Positions 23,490-34,422 of a DNA stretch of 64,000 bases are shown piece by piece. The notes below the pieces were generated by a model that had not been told where the DNA came from, searched no databases, and worked only from the letters and a program-made list of their open reading frames with translations. Within the stretch, counting starts at the first letter, position 1, and every line of letters starts with the position of its first letter. The stretch lies in assembly GCA_021234155.1 (NCBI GenBank), contig JAJEKV010000026.1:5089183-5153182 (forward strand), in the 5' to 3' direction. Both the position numbers and the translations under genes were made by a program. Origin of the DNA: Isoetes taiwanensis. Taxonomy: Eukaryota > Streptophyta > Lycopodiopsida > Isoetales > Isoetaceae.

Positions 23490-25124
23490 TCGGGTGTTAT
23501 GGCTCCTGCCAGACAGGCTGATGGGGGATCGATTGAGCCTCATGGCTTGGGGCTGAAGCCAAGGGAGATGGCGAGGAGAAAGAATCCTCCAGTAAAGGGG
23601 AAGGGCGCGAGTCTCGGCATGCATGAAGAGGCGCAGGATGTAGGAAGTGGCATGCAATTGGTGGCAAAGATGAGGGAGCTCTTGGAATCCCCTTCGGTTG
23701 AGAGGTATGTGGATTGCTCTTCCTCTCAATATAATTCTGAGATCCCAGTAGATTGTGTTTTGGAGACTCCGGTCTTGATTCCATCAAGCATGCCCCCTTT
23801 GGAAACTGGATCTGTGATGCCCTCTTCCCCTGTGCTTGGGAAGGGATCACTTGCTGGTGATGCACCCTCTTCTAAGGTGCATGTAGCTGATGTGCCTCCT
23901 GGGGTGCCCCGGATACCGCGCGCAGGGTCTTGCCTTGGCGAGCAATGACACCGCTGCTCGCATCCACTTTCGGCCGGGGTTTTCAGATTGGATTAAAGCG
24001 CAAGGCCTGGAGTGTGGACTGCCGCCGGTTCAAGAGGCTCAAATTTGTGGAGGATCATCACTGCTGACTGGCAGCAGCTCTTCCGAGACTCCATGGATAG
24101 ATATTGATCATACCGGGCATGTTCGGACCATTGAGAATCTAGTTTTATTTGCGGTATTGGGTTACTTCACGGGGTACATATTGGACACGAGAAGGTTTAG
24201 CTTTTGGTTTGCTTGGGACATCTAAACGGATTGGTTTGCCCAGTATCACCAAATTCCTACCAAATAATTTCTTCATAATCATGTTTGAGGCTGAGTCTTC
24301 CGTAACAGAATTGGTTAGTCGGGGTGGATACTTTGGGTGATTCATATGTGCTGTATTAGTATTATAACTCCACAATGTCCACCAGTTCTTTGACAAATGG
24401 GTTAAATCTCCGTGTTGGTTCCAGATTCGGGATCTTCCTCCCGATCCGATGGTGCCTGATTTTTGGTTTCTATGGCTAATGGCCGGGTGTATATTTGGCT
24501 CATTCTATTGTGCGTGCCCCAAGATCGTGTTACTCGCCGCTTTGCACTCAGGCCCACTTCTCTTCCAAAGGCGAGTGGTCCCCGCATTTTCTCTTAGATT
24601 GAAGCTTTTGAATGGCTCAGATCCGGCGGATGTTTCCATCTATTGTGCTACCATCTGACCCTGTTGATGATCCTGCTGGTGCTTGTGATCTGGTAGGGGT
24701 TGCGGGTGCTTATGCAGGGGCTCGAGATTCCTCTCTTCCTGAGGCAACAAGCGGAGGACTCCGTGGTACAGCGAGTGGAGTTGGACGAGGTGGTGTGGTT
24801 GGGAGAGGTGGTGTGGGACGAGGCCGGGGCAGGCTTGCTGCTGGCTGCCCATTGGATGGCGGGGCTAGGGGACGTGGTGGCTCAGGGGAGGGCTTAGATG
24901 ATTTGGTTGTGGCTAGGTCTGAGGACAGGGATGTGGGAGGGGCTGCTGATGCTGGGAATGTCCCGGTAGTGGTATGTGCTGAGCATGAGGTGGCTGGAGC
25001 AGCCCGGTTGGAGGTAGAGACTAGTGTGACCCATGACTCTATGGAGGTGTTCGGGGACTTCCAACACGTGTTTGGAAGTGGAATGCCATGTAGAGCAGGC
25101 GTGGGTCACATTGCCGCGGATTAA
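23490..25124 (+). pseudogene. LINE-B ORF1, RNA-binding protein relic
   Basis: The open pieces are 23427-23948, 23890-24225 and 24612-25124. The first is Pro/Ser/Gly-rich (start region MAPARQADGG). The second contains IENLVLFAVLGYFTGYIL. The third has a Gly/Arg tract, GRGGVVGRGGVGRGRGRL, like RNA-binding RGG boxes. By position and composition this is ORF1, whose product coats element RNA. No conserved zinc knuckle was seen. Stops between the pieces make it non-functional. Confidence 0.6.
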
Positions 25125-25214
25125 TCCTCGGCTCCTAGATGATGACTCTGTGGAGAGGGCCGATGGCCCGGGTGGGTAGGCATGTGGGTCATTTGGACAC
25201 TTCTCCTCCGTGAT

Positions 25215-25930
25215 GAATAGGTCGATCCTCATTTGGAATAAAGGGGTGCTGGTCCTCTAGTAGTAAGAGGGCCCATGTTTCTTTGGCACCGCAGATCGCC
25301 CCGATATTGTTTGCATTCAGGAGCATAAGTGTCACAGGTGATATGTCCAGCTCATGAATATGGTTGGTAGGAGTTTGGCTCCATTGCTTCTTCTTCCGGA
25401 AGGACTAGTGGGGGTACTCTTATTGCTTGGAGGATGGATAATGCAGTCCACGACTCTGCAGTTGCATGTGGTTTGATGGGTGAAGCAATAATTAAGTGGT
25501 TGGAGGGAGGGCAGAGAGGGGGATTGTTAATGTTTATGCCCCTAATCAGCCCTTCTCGGTAGGGGTGCTTTATGGGCCCAATACGGAATAAGTTAGCAGC
25601 CCTTGGTGGGTTGTAGGTTGCTTGGTTCTTTGTTAGGGGACTTCAATATGGTAGAGCGAGTAGAGGATCACTGCAGTTCGGGAACCCAAGTTGTGCATGG
25701 GTTTGAGAGGGACCAGCGGGTCTCATTGTTGCAGGATTTGGCCTTGGTTGAGGTCCCTCATGGACTTGTCTTTCACCTATTGTAAATAAAGGGCGTTGGT
25801 AGGGCATATGCTAGGCATGACCAGGTGCTGTCTTCCCCTACGCGCACTGGATGGTGTGCCCTTTTTGCCTGGAGTAACATTTTGTCTACCTCCATTTCTG
25901 ATCATTACCTCAGGTTTTGTCTAGTGGGCG
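25215..25930 (+). pseudogene. LINE-B endonuclease domain
   Basis: Frame-shifting pieces recover the marks of the APE-like endonuclease that nicks target DNA: ILIWN at the start, DIVCIQEHKC (catalytic Glu), GDFNMVE and SDHYLRF near the end. The order and spacing match plant L1-like elements. Several stops interrupt it. Confidence 0.82.
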
Positions 25931-26499
25931 GGTTGCCTCTACCGGCCCTCTAGGGGCCGGTTCCGCTTTGAACAACCCCGGGCCGTCGCGGATTTCTCCC
26001 CGGTGCGAGGGAGTTGTGGCTTGATACATTTTCATCTCCGAGAGGGTATGTTCCGCATGGTATTTGCGTGGGCTGTGGTGAAGCATTTTGCCAAAGGTCT
26101 TTGGTGACAAGTGTCGCGGTGCAGCAGAGCGAAGAGTTGCATGGTCTCTATCGGGGATTTGGAGAAGATCTCAGCTAACCTTTCTGATGGCATTAGGGAG
26201 AATACGTTGTTGCGGTATTGACAGGTTCGAGCAGGTTAAAGTGCAGGAGGCTATGTGAAGGCTGCCCTTACCGGGTTGAAGGAGGGAACACAAGTTCGGT
26301 TGATTGTTCGCAGAGCAGCCTAGGCAACACTATATCGCGATCATGGCGCCCTTTGCTTTGTCCGATGGCGGACTTTGGAGGATCCCGCTGATTCTGCAGG
26401 TATGTGCATGCTCATTTCTCGGGTTTTCGCACATCGCTCTCTTCCCTATGAGCAGGAGATGCTGGAGCTTGTTTTGGGGCTGTTAAGCCATCTATTCTG

Positions 26500-27410
26500 C
26501 CTCACCAGCATGAGAGCTTAGAGCAGGAGCTCTCCAGAGAGGATTTAGCATAGGCATGTATGTGCATGGCCAAGGATAAATGTCTTGGGCTAGATGGCAT
26601 CCCTGTGGAGTTCTTTCAGACCTATTAGGAGTGGGCTGATGAGTCTGTGTACCAAGTGTATCTTGAGTTGCTGCAGTCTTCTCAAATGGATAGGATTTTG
26701 AATACCGCATGCATTTCCTTGATTCCTAAGGTTAAGCAACCTTCTACTATTAATGATTGGAGGCCTATCTCCTTGTTGTCCTCTGTGTACAAGATTATTG
26801 CGAAAGCCCTGGCAGAGAAGTTGAAGCCGGTGTTGACTTCCTCCATTAGTAAGGTGCAGTCTGGGTTTGTTACTGGGAGGAATATTTTGATTAATGTTGC
26901 CGCAGCTTATGAGGGCCTTTATTGGGCCAGGAGAAAAGGTCAAGGCATTGCCTATCTTAAGCTTGACTTTGCCAAAGCTTACGATCGTATTCATTGGGAG
27001 TTCTTGTCTACCATGATGTTAGCGTTGGGCTGTAGTCCACGCTTTACAGAGACAATCATGAAGCTACATAGGTCAGCACGGGCTATGGTGGTGTGCCAGG
27101 GTGAACCATCCTCCTTTTTCTCCTTAGGCAGAGGGGTGCGTCAGGGGTGCCCTTTGGCGCCATTTTTGTTTACGATTGTGGCGGAGGCACTATCTCGATT
27201 GTTTAGGCAGCGATGGAGGAGGGGTGGTGGATGGAAGCCGGATGCGGGATGGTAGCAATGATTATTAACCGCTTTACCGATGACACTTTCCTCTTTTGGT
27301 GGCGTAAGAAGGGGAATTTCATGGAATGTGAAGGGTTTCTGGATACTTTCTCTTTGGCCTCGGCATTCTTCCGAATTGGGGTAAATGCTTTTGCACTATG
27401 GGCCCGGTGA
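26500..27410 (+). pseudogene. LINE-B reverse transcriptase domain
   Basis: The longest intact piece, 26647-27255, has LIPKVKQPSTINDWRPISLL, KLDFAKAYDRIHWEFL (first catalytic Asp) and GVRQGCPLAPFLFTIVAEAL. The active-site box appears in the next frame as FTDDTFLFW: the usual F/Y-A-D-D has become T-D-D. The upstream DGIPVEFFQTY block is interrupted by a stop. Enzymatically dead as it stands. Confidence 0.92.
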
Positions 27411-27599
27411 CTCCCGCCTCCCCTTGTTTGGCTCTATTCCCTTGGAAGGTGCTTCTAGATAATGTGTACTAAGCTCTTGGGTATTCCCTTTGGAGGGATG
27501 TTTCCATGGGGAGGTGTGGGATGAGATTTTCGGGGGTTGCGTAAAACACCTCAATTGGCGGAAGGGCAAACAAGTTGTCCATGGCGGGTAGGATCACTA

Positions 27600-29190
27600 T
27601 TGCCAAGTCAAGACTTTGTAGCACTCATGTGTATACTGACATCTGCGATGTTAGATCCTAAGGGTAAGATACGGTGCTTTGGATAAGATTGTTCAAAATT
27701 TTGTGTGGGCGGGGATGATGAAGAGGCGGTTGTTAAAGTGGCTTGGTGGAAGTGTCTCTGCCCTCTCGGGAGGGAGGGGGGCTTGGCCATTCGGATTTCC
27801 AATCGCATAGTAAGGTGTTGGTCTCCAAGTTTGTTTGGAGCATTACGCAGATGGAGCATCTTCTCCCGGTGCGGGCTTTGTTGTTGGATCTCTTCGCCAT
27901 TGTGTGGCATTTGGGAAGCCGCCAATGCATGTGGAGTTGCCCCCGGCAATTTGTTGTTCGGCCTTTCCCACATGCATCCCCTTTTTTTTACGGGGGTGTT
28001 GCGGGCTTGGGATCATGTCTGCGGTGCTCTTCCGGCTAGATTATGCCTCGGGTTTATCACCACTCTTCTCCTTTCTTGTGGGTTCCTCTACCCCTGGCAC
28101 TTGCCCTTATTCGCCTTAGTGCATGCTTTGGGAATAGTGAGCTAGTTAAGCCGGGCATGCTCACCTTGGAGGATTGGTATTGGGGTGGTCGGTTACTAGC
28201 TTCATGGGAGTTCTTCGAGCTCGCCACCACGGGGCATTGACTGTGCTATCTGGGGAACAAGTGGCGGGGAGTATTCCATACACATACCTATAGTCCCTCA
28301 GAATGATGTGGTGGTGCAGGTTTGGAAGGTTCATTCGGATGTTGTGTCTTCTTGTTTTGTGCGGTCTTATTACCGGGTGCTGGCTATTCATGACACACTG
28401 CCCCCTTCAGGCAAGTGGTCTCTGCGGCTTCCGGCCTCGATGGCTTTTCGGTTTGGACGTGGACATGGAGCTCACTTCCCCACCGAAGGTTAGGTGCTTC
28501 TGTGGCAGATGGTGCAATATGTCGATCAGGTGAATATCCTTAGAATCGGGTTTAGGCGGGTGTGAGCCCTCTCTCGCCCTTTGTTGTGGCCTTCATGTTG
28601 AGACGGTGGAGCATTGTCTGGTTATTCATGACACACTGCCCCCTTCAGGCAAGTGGTCTCTGCAGCTTTCGGGCTCTCGATGGCGCTCGGTTTGGACGTG
28701 GACATGGAGCTCACTTCCCCCACCGAAGGTTAGGGTGCTTCTGTGGCAGATGGTGCACCGCTGTATCAGGGTGAATGTCCTTGTGAGTCAGTTTAGGCCG
28801 GGTGTGAGCCCTCTGCCCTTTGTTGTGGCCTTCATCCTTAGATGACTGTGGAGCATTGTCGGTTTTATGCCCTCACTCTGCAGGCTGTCCGGGATTGGGT
28901 TAGGCTCTGTTTCAGGTGAGATTGATCAGCCGCCAGCTTGCCGCTTCATGTGTATCCTGGTGCTTGGCCGCTTATGCAGCAAGCCTTGCATCCGTGTGTG
29001 TGGCTTGGTTGGTGTGGCTGATTTGGAAGCCGGCGGCGATTGTGGATCTTTCAGGGGATTCAGCAGCCTGCAACCTCTCTGATTCCTCGACTCAGGTACA
29101 AGCTATTTCAAAGCTTTCTGGTGTTCCCGGGATTGGTAGAGCGGAAGTTTGCCATTTGGCGGGACTTCTTGGGTGTTGTAGATGGTGATG
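27600..29190 (+). pseudogene. LINE-B C-terminal connector and zf-RVT domain
   Basis: MAGRITIAK-like and WWKCLCPLGREGGLAIR blocks (27600-27830) are followed by the zinc-binding domain in several frames: LLWQMVHRCIRVNVLVSQFR, then Cys and His ligands, then LVWLIWK and LIPRLRYKLFQSFLVFPG. The zf-RVT start is duplicated in tandem. Confidence 0.85.
28378..28860. repeat. Internal tandem duplication in LINE-B, 240-bp unit
   Basis: The block beginning CTGGCTATTCATGACACACT at about 28379 recurs at about 28619, through GACGTGGACATGGAGCTCAC and the CCACCGAAGGTTAGG region. The truncated copy at 18501 starts within the second unit's sequence type. Confidence 0.88.
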
Positions 29191-29360
29191 GGTCGGTTTG
29201 TGCAATGCCAGAGTTGCAGTTTTTTTCCGTGAGTTTGTTGTGGAGTGTCGAGGTATCGATGTCTCTTTGGGGCAGTTCTCCTTCCTCCTCACTTGCTTTG
29301 TAACATTACCATTCTTTTAATATATTGACGACACAGTTCTTCAAAAAAAAAAAAAAAAAA

Positions 29361-29754
29361 CTATAAATAGATATATGTACCACTACCATTATCCTAGGTT
29401 CAAAAACTCACATACGATTATTGCATATGACCAATGTCCACGCCTAAACCTTGAGAAATTCTAAAGGTTCTCATGCTAAACGTACCTATCTCTTAGAAGA
29501 AGCTTGAAACCATTGTAAAAATAACGGAAACACATAATGCATAATCGTACAAAGGTTATTTATTAATGGTCACACACAATTACATTCACAACTTTCCATT
29601 CTATATATAAACTTGCTATGCTATGTGCACTTTCTGTTCTTTATTCTCCAAAATATCTATCCATCTCACACATCCATGACTAATGCCCGGCATCGCTGGG
29701 CACACGTTTCTAGTATGATTAATTAATGTAAGTATTTGACACATGTTTGAGATG
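29361..29754. other. Spacer with a Helitron-like GC hairpin
   Basis: AT-rich. At 29677-29705 the phrase TAATGCCCGGCATCGCTGGG resembles the TAATAGTGCCCAGCGTTGCT hairpin phrase downstream of the Helitron-like end at 48244. No TC terminus is visible next to it. Confidence 0.4.
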
Positions 29755-29915
29755 TCACCCCCCGTGTGAATATGCACCCAAACCAAAGGGGGTCTAAGGG
29801 GGATTTTAATTTAAATGTGTTGGACCCAATGGTTGTGTTAATTAATGTTAATGGTAGTTATGTGTTGGTTGTTATACTAAAAAAAATTTTGGGCCCTTCG
29901 GGCCCTAAAAAAAGC
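29755..29915 (-). repeat. Dispersed repeat R2, copy B
   Basis: Inverted relative to copy A at 15166-15450. It begins CCCGTGTGAATATGCACCCA and ends at the palindrome GGGCCCTTCGGGCCC. It lacks the internal duplication seen in copy A. Confidence 0.75.
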
Positions 29916-30266
29916 AAACATACGTAAAAACATGTAAAACATGCAAAACTCCTATGATTTTCTTTCTAAAAGCATGAAATAATCTGTGCCTTTCCACATA
30001 CAAATCCTTGTGATATAAAATATCAATTTCATTGTGTTGATTATTTCTATTTGCTTCCTATAAATATCCAAGTTGGAGCACCTGCAGTTGTTTAGTGGGT
30101 AAATGCTGTAATAATACATCAAATACAATATGAAACAACATATATATATGAAATGGTAATAAAATAACCATGATATGGTATTATAATAATCAGTGTCGAG
30201 ATGCTATAGTTTTCAAATACTTGAAGTATTAGATCTTTTTTCCAGCAATCACAAAAGGTCCATAGC

Positions 30267-30348
30267 CGAACCCAAAAGGTGAATGAAACTAAAAACAAAT
30301 CACTTGTCGAACCCAAAAGGTGAATGAAACTAAAAACAAATTACTTGT
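30267..30348. repeat. Tandem duplication, 41-bp unit, two copies
   Basis: CGAACCCAAAAGGTGAATGA plus the following 21 bases occur twice in a row with one mismatch. Confidence 0.92.
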
Positions 30349-30699
30349 GGAGCACTGTAGACAGAAAGGGAAAAAAGAACCTGAAAAATGAATGAGCTCA
30401 GGATCATAGAGCAAGGGTAAGGGCGTACTTGGAGCAGAGCTGTGGAGCAGAGGGCCTGGAGCCGGAGCTCTGGCTCCTTCGCAAGAAAAAAACAAGAACA
30501 AAAAGCAAAAAGTCGAACTCGCTAGAATATTACCGCCATATTGAGCCGAGCTCGCATCTTCGCCGGACTTGTTTCTGCTCCAATATGACAATCCATGCAC
30601 ACCGAAGATTTTTCGCGGGCTCATATAAGAGTACTGAGGCGCATCGACAAGCCCATAAGCTACTGATTAACTTCATGATGTCCACACAAAGCATCTTCT

Positions 30700-31660
30700 T
30701 TTTCTTCATCCGTCATTTCTTTGCAATACCATGTTAAGCTTTGGTGTATAACCAGCCTCTTTTATTTTATTACTTAACATTTTCAGCATGTTAGATATTT
30801 TATCACTCTCAGGGTGACTTTTATCACCAACAATAAACTCATGCACCTTATTATTAACCTCTATCCATGCCTTGGCAGATTTCTTCCAATCATGTGCATG
30901 AAACCTTAGTTCTTCAATTTCGGCATCTTTTACCATACCAAAGATCGAGAGTAAATGCCCGACATAAGAACATAGCCACTTGCATCGTGTAAATCGAGTT
31001 CAATAACTTGATCAAAGCACTCTTGACCTAGCTTCACATTTCCATATGTTTCACAGTACATAAGCAAAGATCTCCGATAAATAATCTCTCGGTTTCATAC
31101 ATCGGAGTAAATTCGGCCGCTTCAAGCAAATATCGTCGACCGAGAATGTCAATCATACAAGCCGTAGTAGGGACGAGTATCCGGTATGATGCCATGGTTC
31201 TCCCTCATAGATATGAAGTGTCTTCGCCCTTCATCCACTAAGCTTTGTATATGGGTACGTTAGCGAGGCGATGGGAATGTCACTTCACTTGGTTTGACAT
31301 ATCTTGCGATATCTCCAAGACATTGCGACCATCAAAAGCGTTTCCAGTTGAGGCATACCACGATATCATTGCACCGATTCACGAGCTAGTAATAATCGCG
31401 AGATATACTCAACCTCTTTGTTACACCGAGCCCATCCCTCATGACCAGTTTTCCCATGTGACGCAATGCGAGATTGTCAAACAACTCAAAAACTTGATCG
31501 GGCGGGGTGGATGAATAGAAGCAACAACAGTTCGCCCATCTCCGCTAAGCTTCTCAACGTTTGGGTAACGAAAAAGCGTAGGCAATCAAGCAAGACAATA
31601 CTGAATCAAACATTGAGATCATTCATATGCCAAAGCATCGCGGCGGTAGAATAATTCATA
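30700..31660 (-). pseudogene. PPR protein relic, PLS type, C-terminal region
   Basis: Reading from high to low coordinates: a repeat-like block near 31350-31300 (NAFDGRNVLEISQDM); CMIDILGR near 31160, a common PPR phrase; GNVKLGQECFDQVIELDLHD followed by ASGYVLMSGIYS (the E motif) near 31050-30960; and AKAWIEVNNKVHEF, VGDKSHPESDKI, KIKEAGYTP (E+) at 30706-30936. Intact proteins of this class bind organellar RNA and guide editing. Stops and frameshifts occur between the blocks, and no DYW domain follows. A stretch upstream to 31660 is too decayed to place. Confidence 0.85.
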
Positions 31661-32224
31661 TGAATTGCTAATGAAGTGGTTTTATGTTACCTATTGGTTC
31701 TCTAAATCCCCTTCACTAGTAAAAACCTAGAAGCTTGGCTGGGAATTGAGGAAGCTTGTCCGTAATTTTGCACGTAAAATCAAACTGGTCATGGCAAAGC
31801 AAACTGGCGTAGTTTAATCTAACCTCGTTCAAGAACTCGATATGTTCATAGCAAGCAACTCCTATTCACGATTCTCTGATGATTTGGCAGGCGGACAAGA
31901 CATTGGCGGGTGGAATCCCGTCCAGGATTTTGGATGCCGGACAAGAAAATTTTGATCCTGGGCTCCATTAGCGTGATACGTCATTCATGCCATCGCCAAA
32001 TAGCCATAAGAGAACTGTGGCCATAGCGAGAACAAAGCGCCGTGAAATGGTCCTCTAAATCCCTTCTCCACGAACCCTAAACTCCAACCCTAAAGTTGAA
32101 TGCCTCGTTGCTTGCATGGCCTCCATAAAATTAAATTAATTAAGTTTTTAAGGAACAAAAACATGCAAGGCAAAACCATTGCAAAACCATAGATAAAATG
32201 CCATTTAAATATGAGAATCCAGTG
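31661..32224. other. Spacer, no gene recognised
   Basis: AT-rich, with only chance ORFs. ACCCTAAACTCCAACCCTAAA near 32080 looks telomere-like but is a single short run. Confidence 0.45.
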
Positions 32225-32345
32225 TGCACTCTAGATATACTGATTAGTATGCCTCGTGCAATACGCCCATGAAATCATATAAAAACCATGCCAAAAAGCG
32301 TATAAAATCACAAAAAAAAACCCCTGTTATAATGCTACATATTAG
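32225..32345 (-). repeat. Dispersed repeat R1, copy B
   Basis: Reverse-orientation partner of 14221-14341. It begins GTGCACTCTAGATATACT and ends CCCCTGTTATAATGCTACAT. Confidence 0.65.
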
Positions 32346-33662
32346 ACACGTTGCTTGGTGATGTCATGGTGTAACAAAAAGGGGAAAGTTCCAATCTGAA
32401 CATTTGTTCATCTTTTAACACCATCTGGACATTCCCTAGCTAGGCTTGATTTTCTATTTATGATAGACCATGAGATTGTTATAAGGTGTATGAAGTTTCG
32501 GAAACCAATATTCAGTCCAACCACTGCCTTATAGCCCAACAACGCTTAAACCCTATTTTAATTAAAAAAAACCAATAGATTCAAGTTCATACCAATCACC
32601 TCCCAAGAATCAAACCTGAGCTATGCCATTGACTGAAAGGGTTAGTCCATAAGGAATGACTTGTTTTTACCTACAATCATGCCCTAATAGAAACGCATAC
32701 CCAATTCCAACAACAACAACAATCACCTAGAAGAAGGAAAAAAAACACTAGCAATAATTTAGTCAAATCTTATTTACAAACTACGGTTCTGTATAAGCGC
32801 ACTAACTATGTTAATAAACAAGTATGCTAAAAACTCAAAAAATAGGAATTTATTCCATGTATACACCCACAACCATGGACTTCCAACCATCACTTCCTTG
32901 GGCATGCTTCAAACTTTCCACATTATAGATTGGATTTTAAATTATATTAAAAGTGTTTTGTAAGTTTCTAAACAAATTGCACCTTGCCAACTCCTATAGT
33001 AAATAGCTAAGTTCAACCCTGCCAAAGCCTTTTGGTGTGCCTCTTGCTATATATATATATTTTTTATAATAACCTATTCAATCGTTTTAGGGGTATGGTC
33101 TATGGTTTTAAGAATGATGATTTATGCATCCATATGAAATCCTTGTGGAACCCATGTTATTGTGCTACATATTGGACTTATATCTAGAAGAAATATCATA
33201 TGTTCCCAATTCTTGACACGACCAAATACAGCACAAGGTGTTCTATTGCTCGACATCAAACACAAACAAGGTGATTCAATTGCTCGACATCAAAGACAAA
33301 TAGTTTAATTCAAGGTGATGCACACTTATTAAACACAATAACAAAAGAAAACAATGGTGGTTGTACCAAGAGTCATAAAAGTCATGGCGCATCTATCTTA
33401 TTCATGCAAGCCGCCATTTGAACTCGCCAAAATTGTGTTTCCTTGTTTTCTTCTGCGCAAAGTAAAGAACAATTAGGTGCTGTTATGCCCCGCGTTCAAC
33501 CCTATGCCGCCATGTGGCCATTTTTAGCACACTTTCATTTCAAGAAAGTACAGTAACAAAATGTTCAATCTTTTTTGTGGCGGCTCTCTGCTCTAGCCAT
33601 TGGATTGTTGACACGTGGCACAAAACAACACCTAACTCTCCTCCACGTTATAGGTTATAAAG
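32346..33662. other. Spacer, no gene recognised
   Basis: AT-rich. A short partial duplication of TTCAATTGCTCGACATCAAA occurs near 33245-33295. Nothing else supported. Confidence 0.45.
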
Positions 33663-33905
33663 GAAGCCCATTTAGTGGGCTTTCTTGCTATGGAAACAAG
33701 GCGATGCGACAACAGGAAAGCCCACTAAATGGGCTTTCCTATATACATAAGCTGCGGCAGATAACTTGCAGAGATGAGCGGGATAGCTTAGTGGGCTTTC
33801 TTGCTGTGGAAACAAGGCGACGTGACAGCAGGGAAGCCCACTAAATGGGCTTTCCTTCCGCAGATAACTTGCAGAGATGAGCGGGATAGCTTGGCTTCGA
33901 AGCAA
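33663..33905. repeat. Cluster of GAAAGCCCA..TGGGCTTTC palindromes
   Basis: Three complete hairpins (33663-33684, 33716-33738, 33833-33853) and one half-site (33789-33800) share 8-9 bp arms of GAAAGCCCA/TGGGCTTTC type around CTAAA or its complement TTTAG. They sit in a roughly 115-bp tandem duplication that also repeats TTGCTxTGGAAACAAGGCGA and AGATAACTTGCAGAGATGAG. The cluster ends about 520 bp upstream of the P5B start codon, so it could influence its promoter, but it may simply be a foldback transposon remnant. Confidence 0.85.
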
Positions 33906-34422
33906 AACTTTTTTCATTTCTTGGTGCGTGTCGTAAAAGTTTTAGTATAATACGGCACAACATGCACTTACGTGTGAAAATAATTGAAACAATCTAGCCT
34001 GTAGCCTGTCTCAATTTGACAATAACAATAAGTCTCAATTTGACAATTTGACAATAAGAATAAGACAAGAAGACAATAAGATATAAGAAGAGAGATTAAC
34101 GTATTTACTACTTATTTACTGCAATGGGGTGGCTCTTGAATATTTGTTGAGGCGGGAAGAGTCCAGCGTGGTTTCCAAGTCTGTTCTGATCGTGGTTTTC
34201 TGATCGGGCCTCAACTCAATGCCCGGACGGAGGGCTGTCGCTGTCATTGCATTCAAGGCGAAGAATTTGAACTCCCACTGCCGCATTAACTTATTTGTCC
34301 TCAAATAATGAACCATCTTATTCCTTCTTTCATCCCAGAAATCTCTTGTACGCGCACTGATTTGGGCAGTGATCCCTTATGCATGTGTTATGGGTTCGTT
34401 GATATTAGCCTGAATTTGGAAA
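33906..34422. promoter_or_regulatory. 5' flank of the P5B ATPase gene
   Basis: No upstream exon is recognisable. It contains repeats of TCTCAATTTGACAATAA (34010-34075). A promoter and 5' UTR must lie here or further upstream if the P5B gene is expressed. No convincing TATA box was singled out. Confidence 0.35.

Larger units (their letters stand above)
23400..29360 (+). mobile_element. LINE-B, near full-length, decayed L1-like element
   Basis: A plus-strand non-LTR retrotransposon of about 6 kb with ORF1, an apurinic-type endonuclease, reverse transcriptase and a zf-RVT C-terminus in the canonical order, ending CAGTTCTTC plus about 18 A at 29341-29360. The 5' limit is uncertain. Every domain has stops or frameshifts, so it is inactive. 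Its 3' end is the source-type sequence for the insertion at 18501. GC content is above that of the spacer around it. No target-site duplication was found. Confidence 0.9.

Noticed and set aside
32070-32100. Interstitial telomeric repeat
   Set aside because: Only two or three imperfect CCCTAAA-like words; no array.
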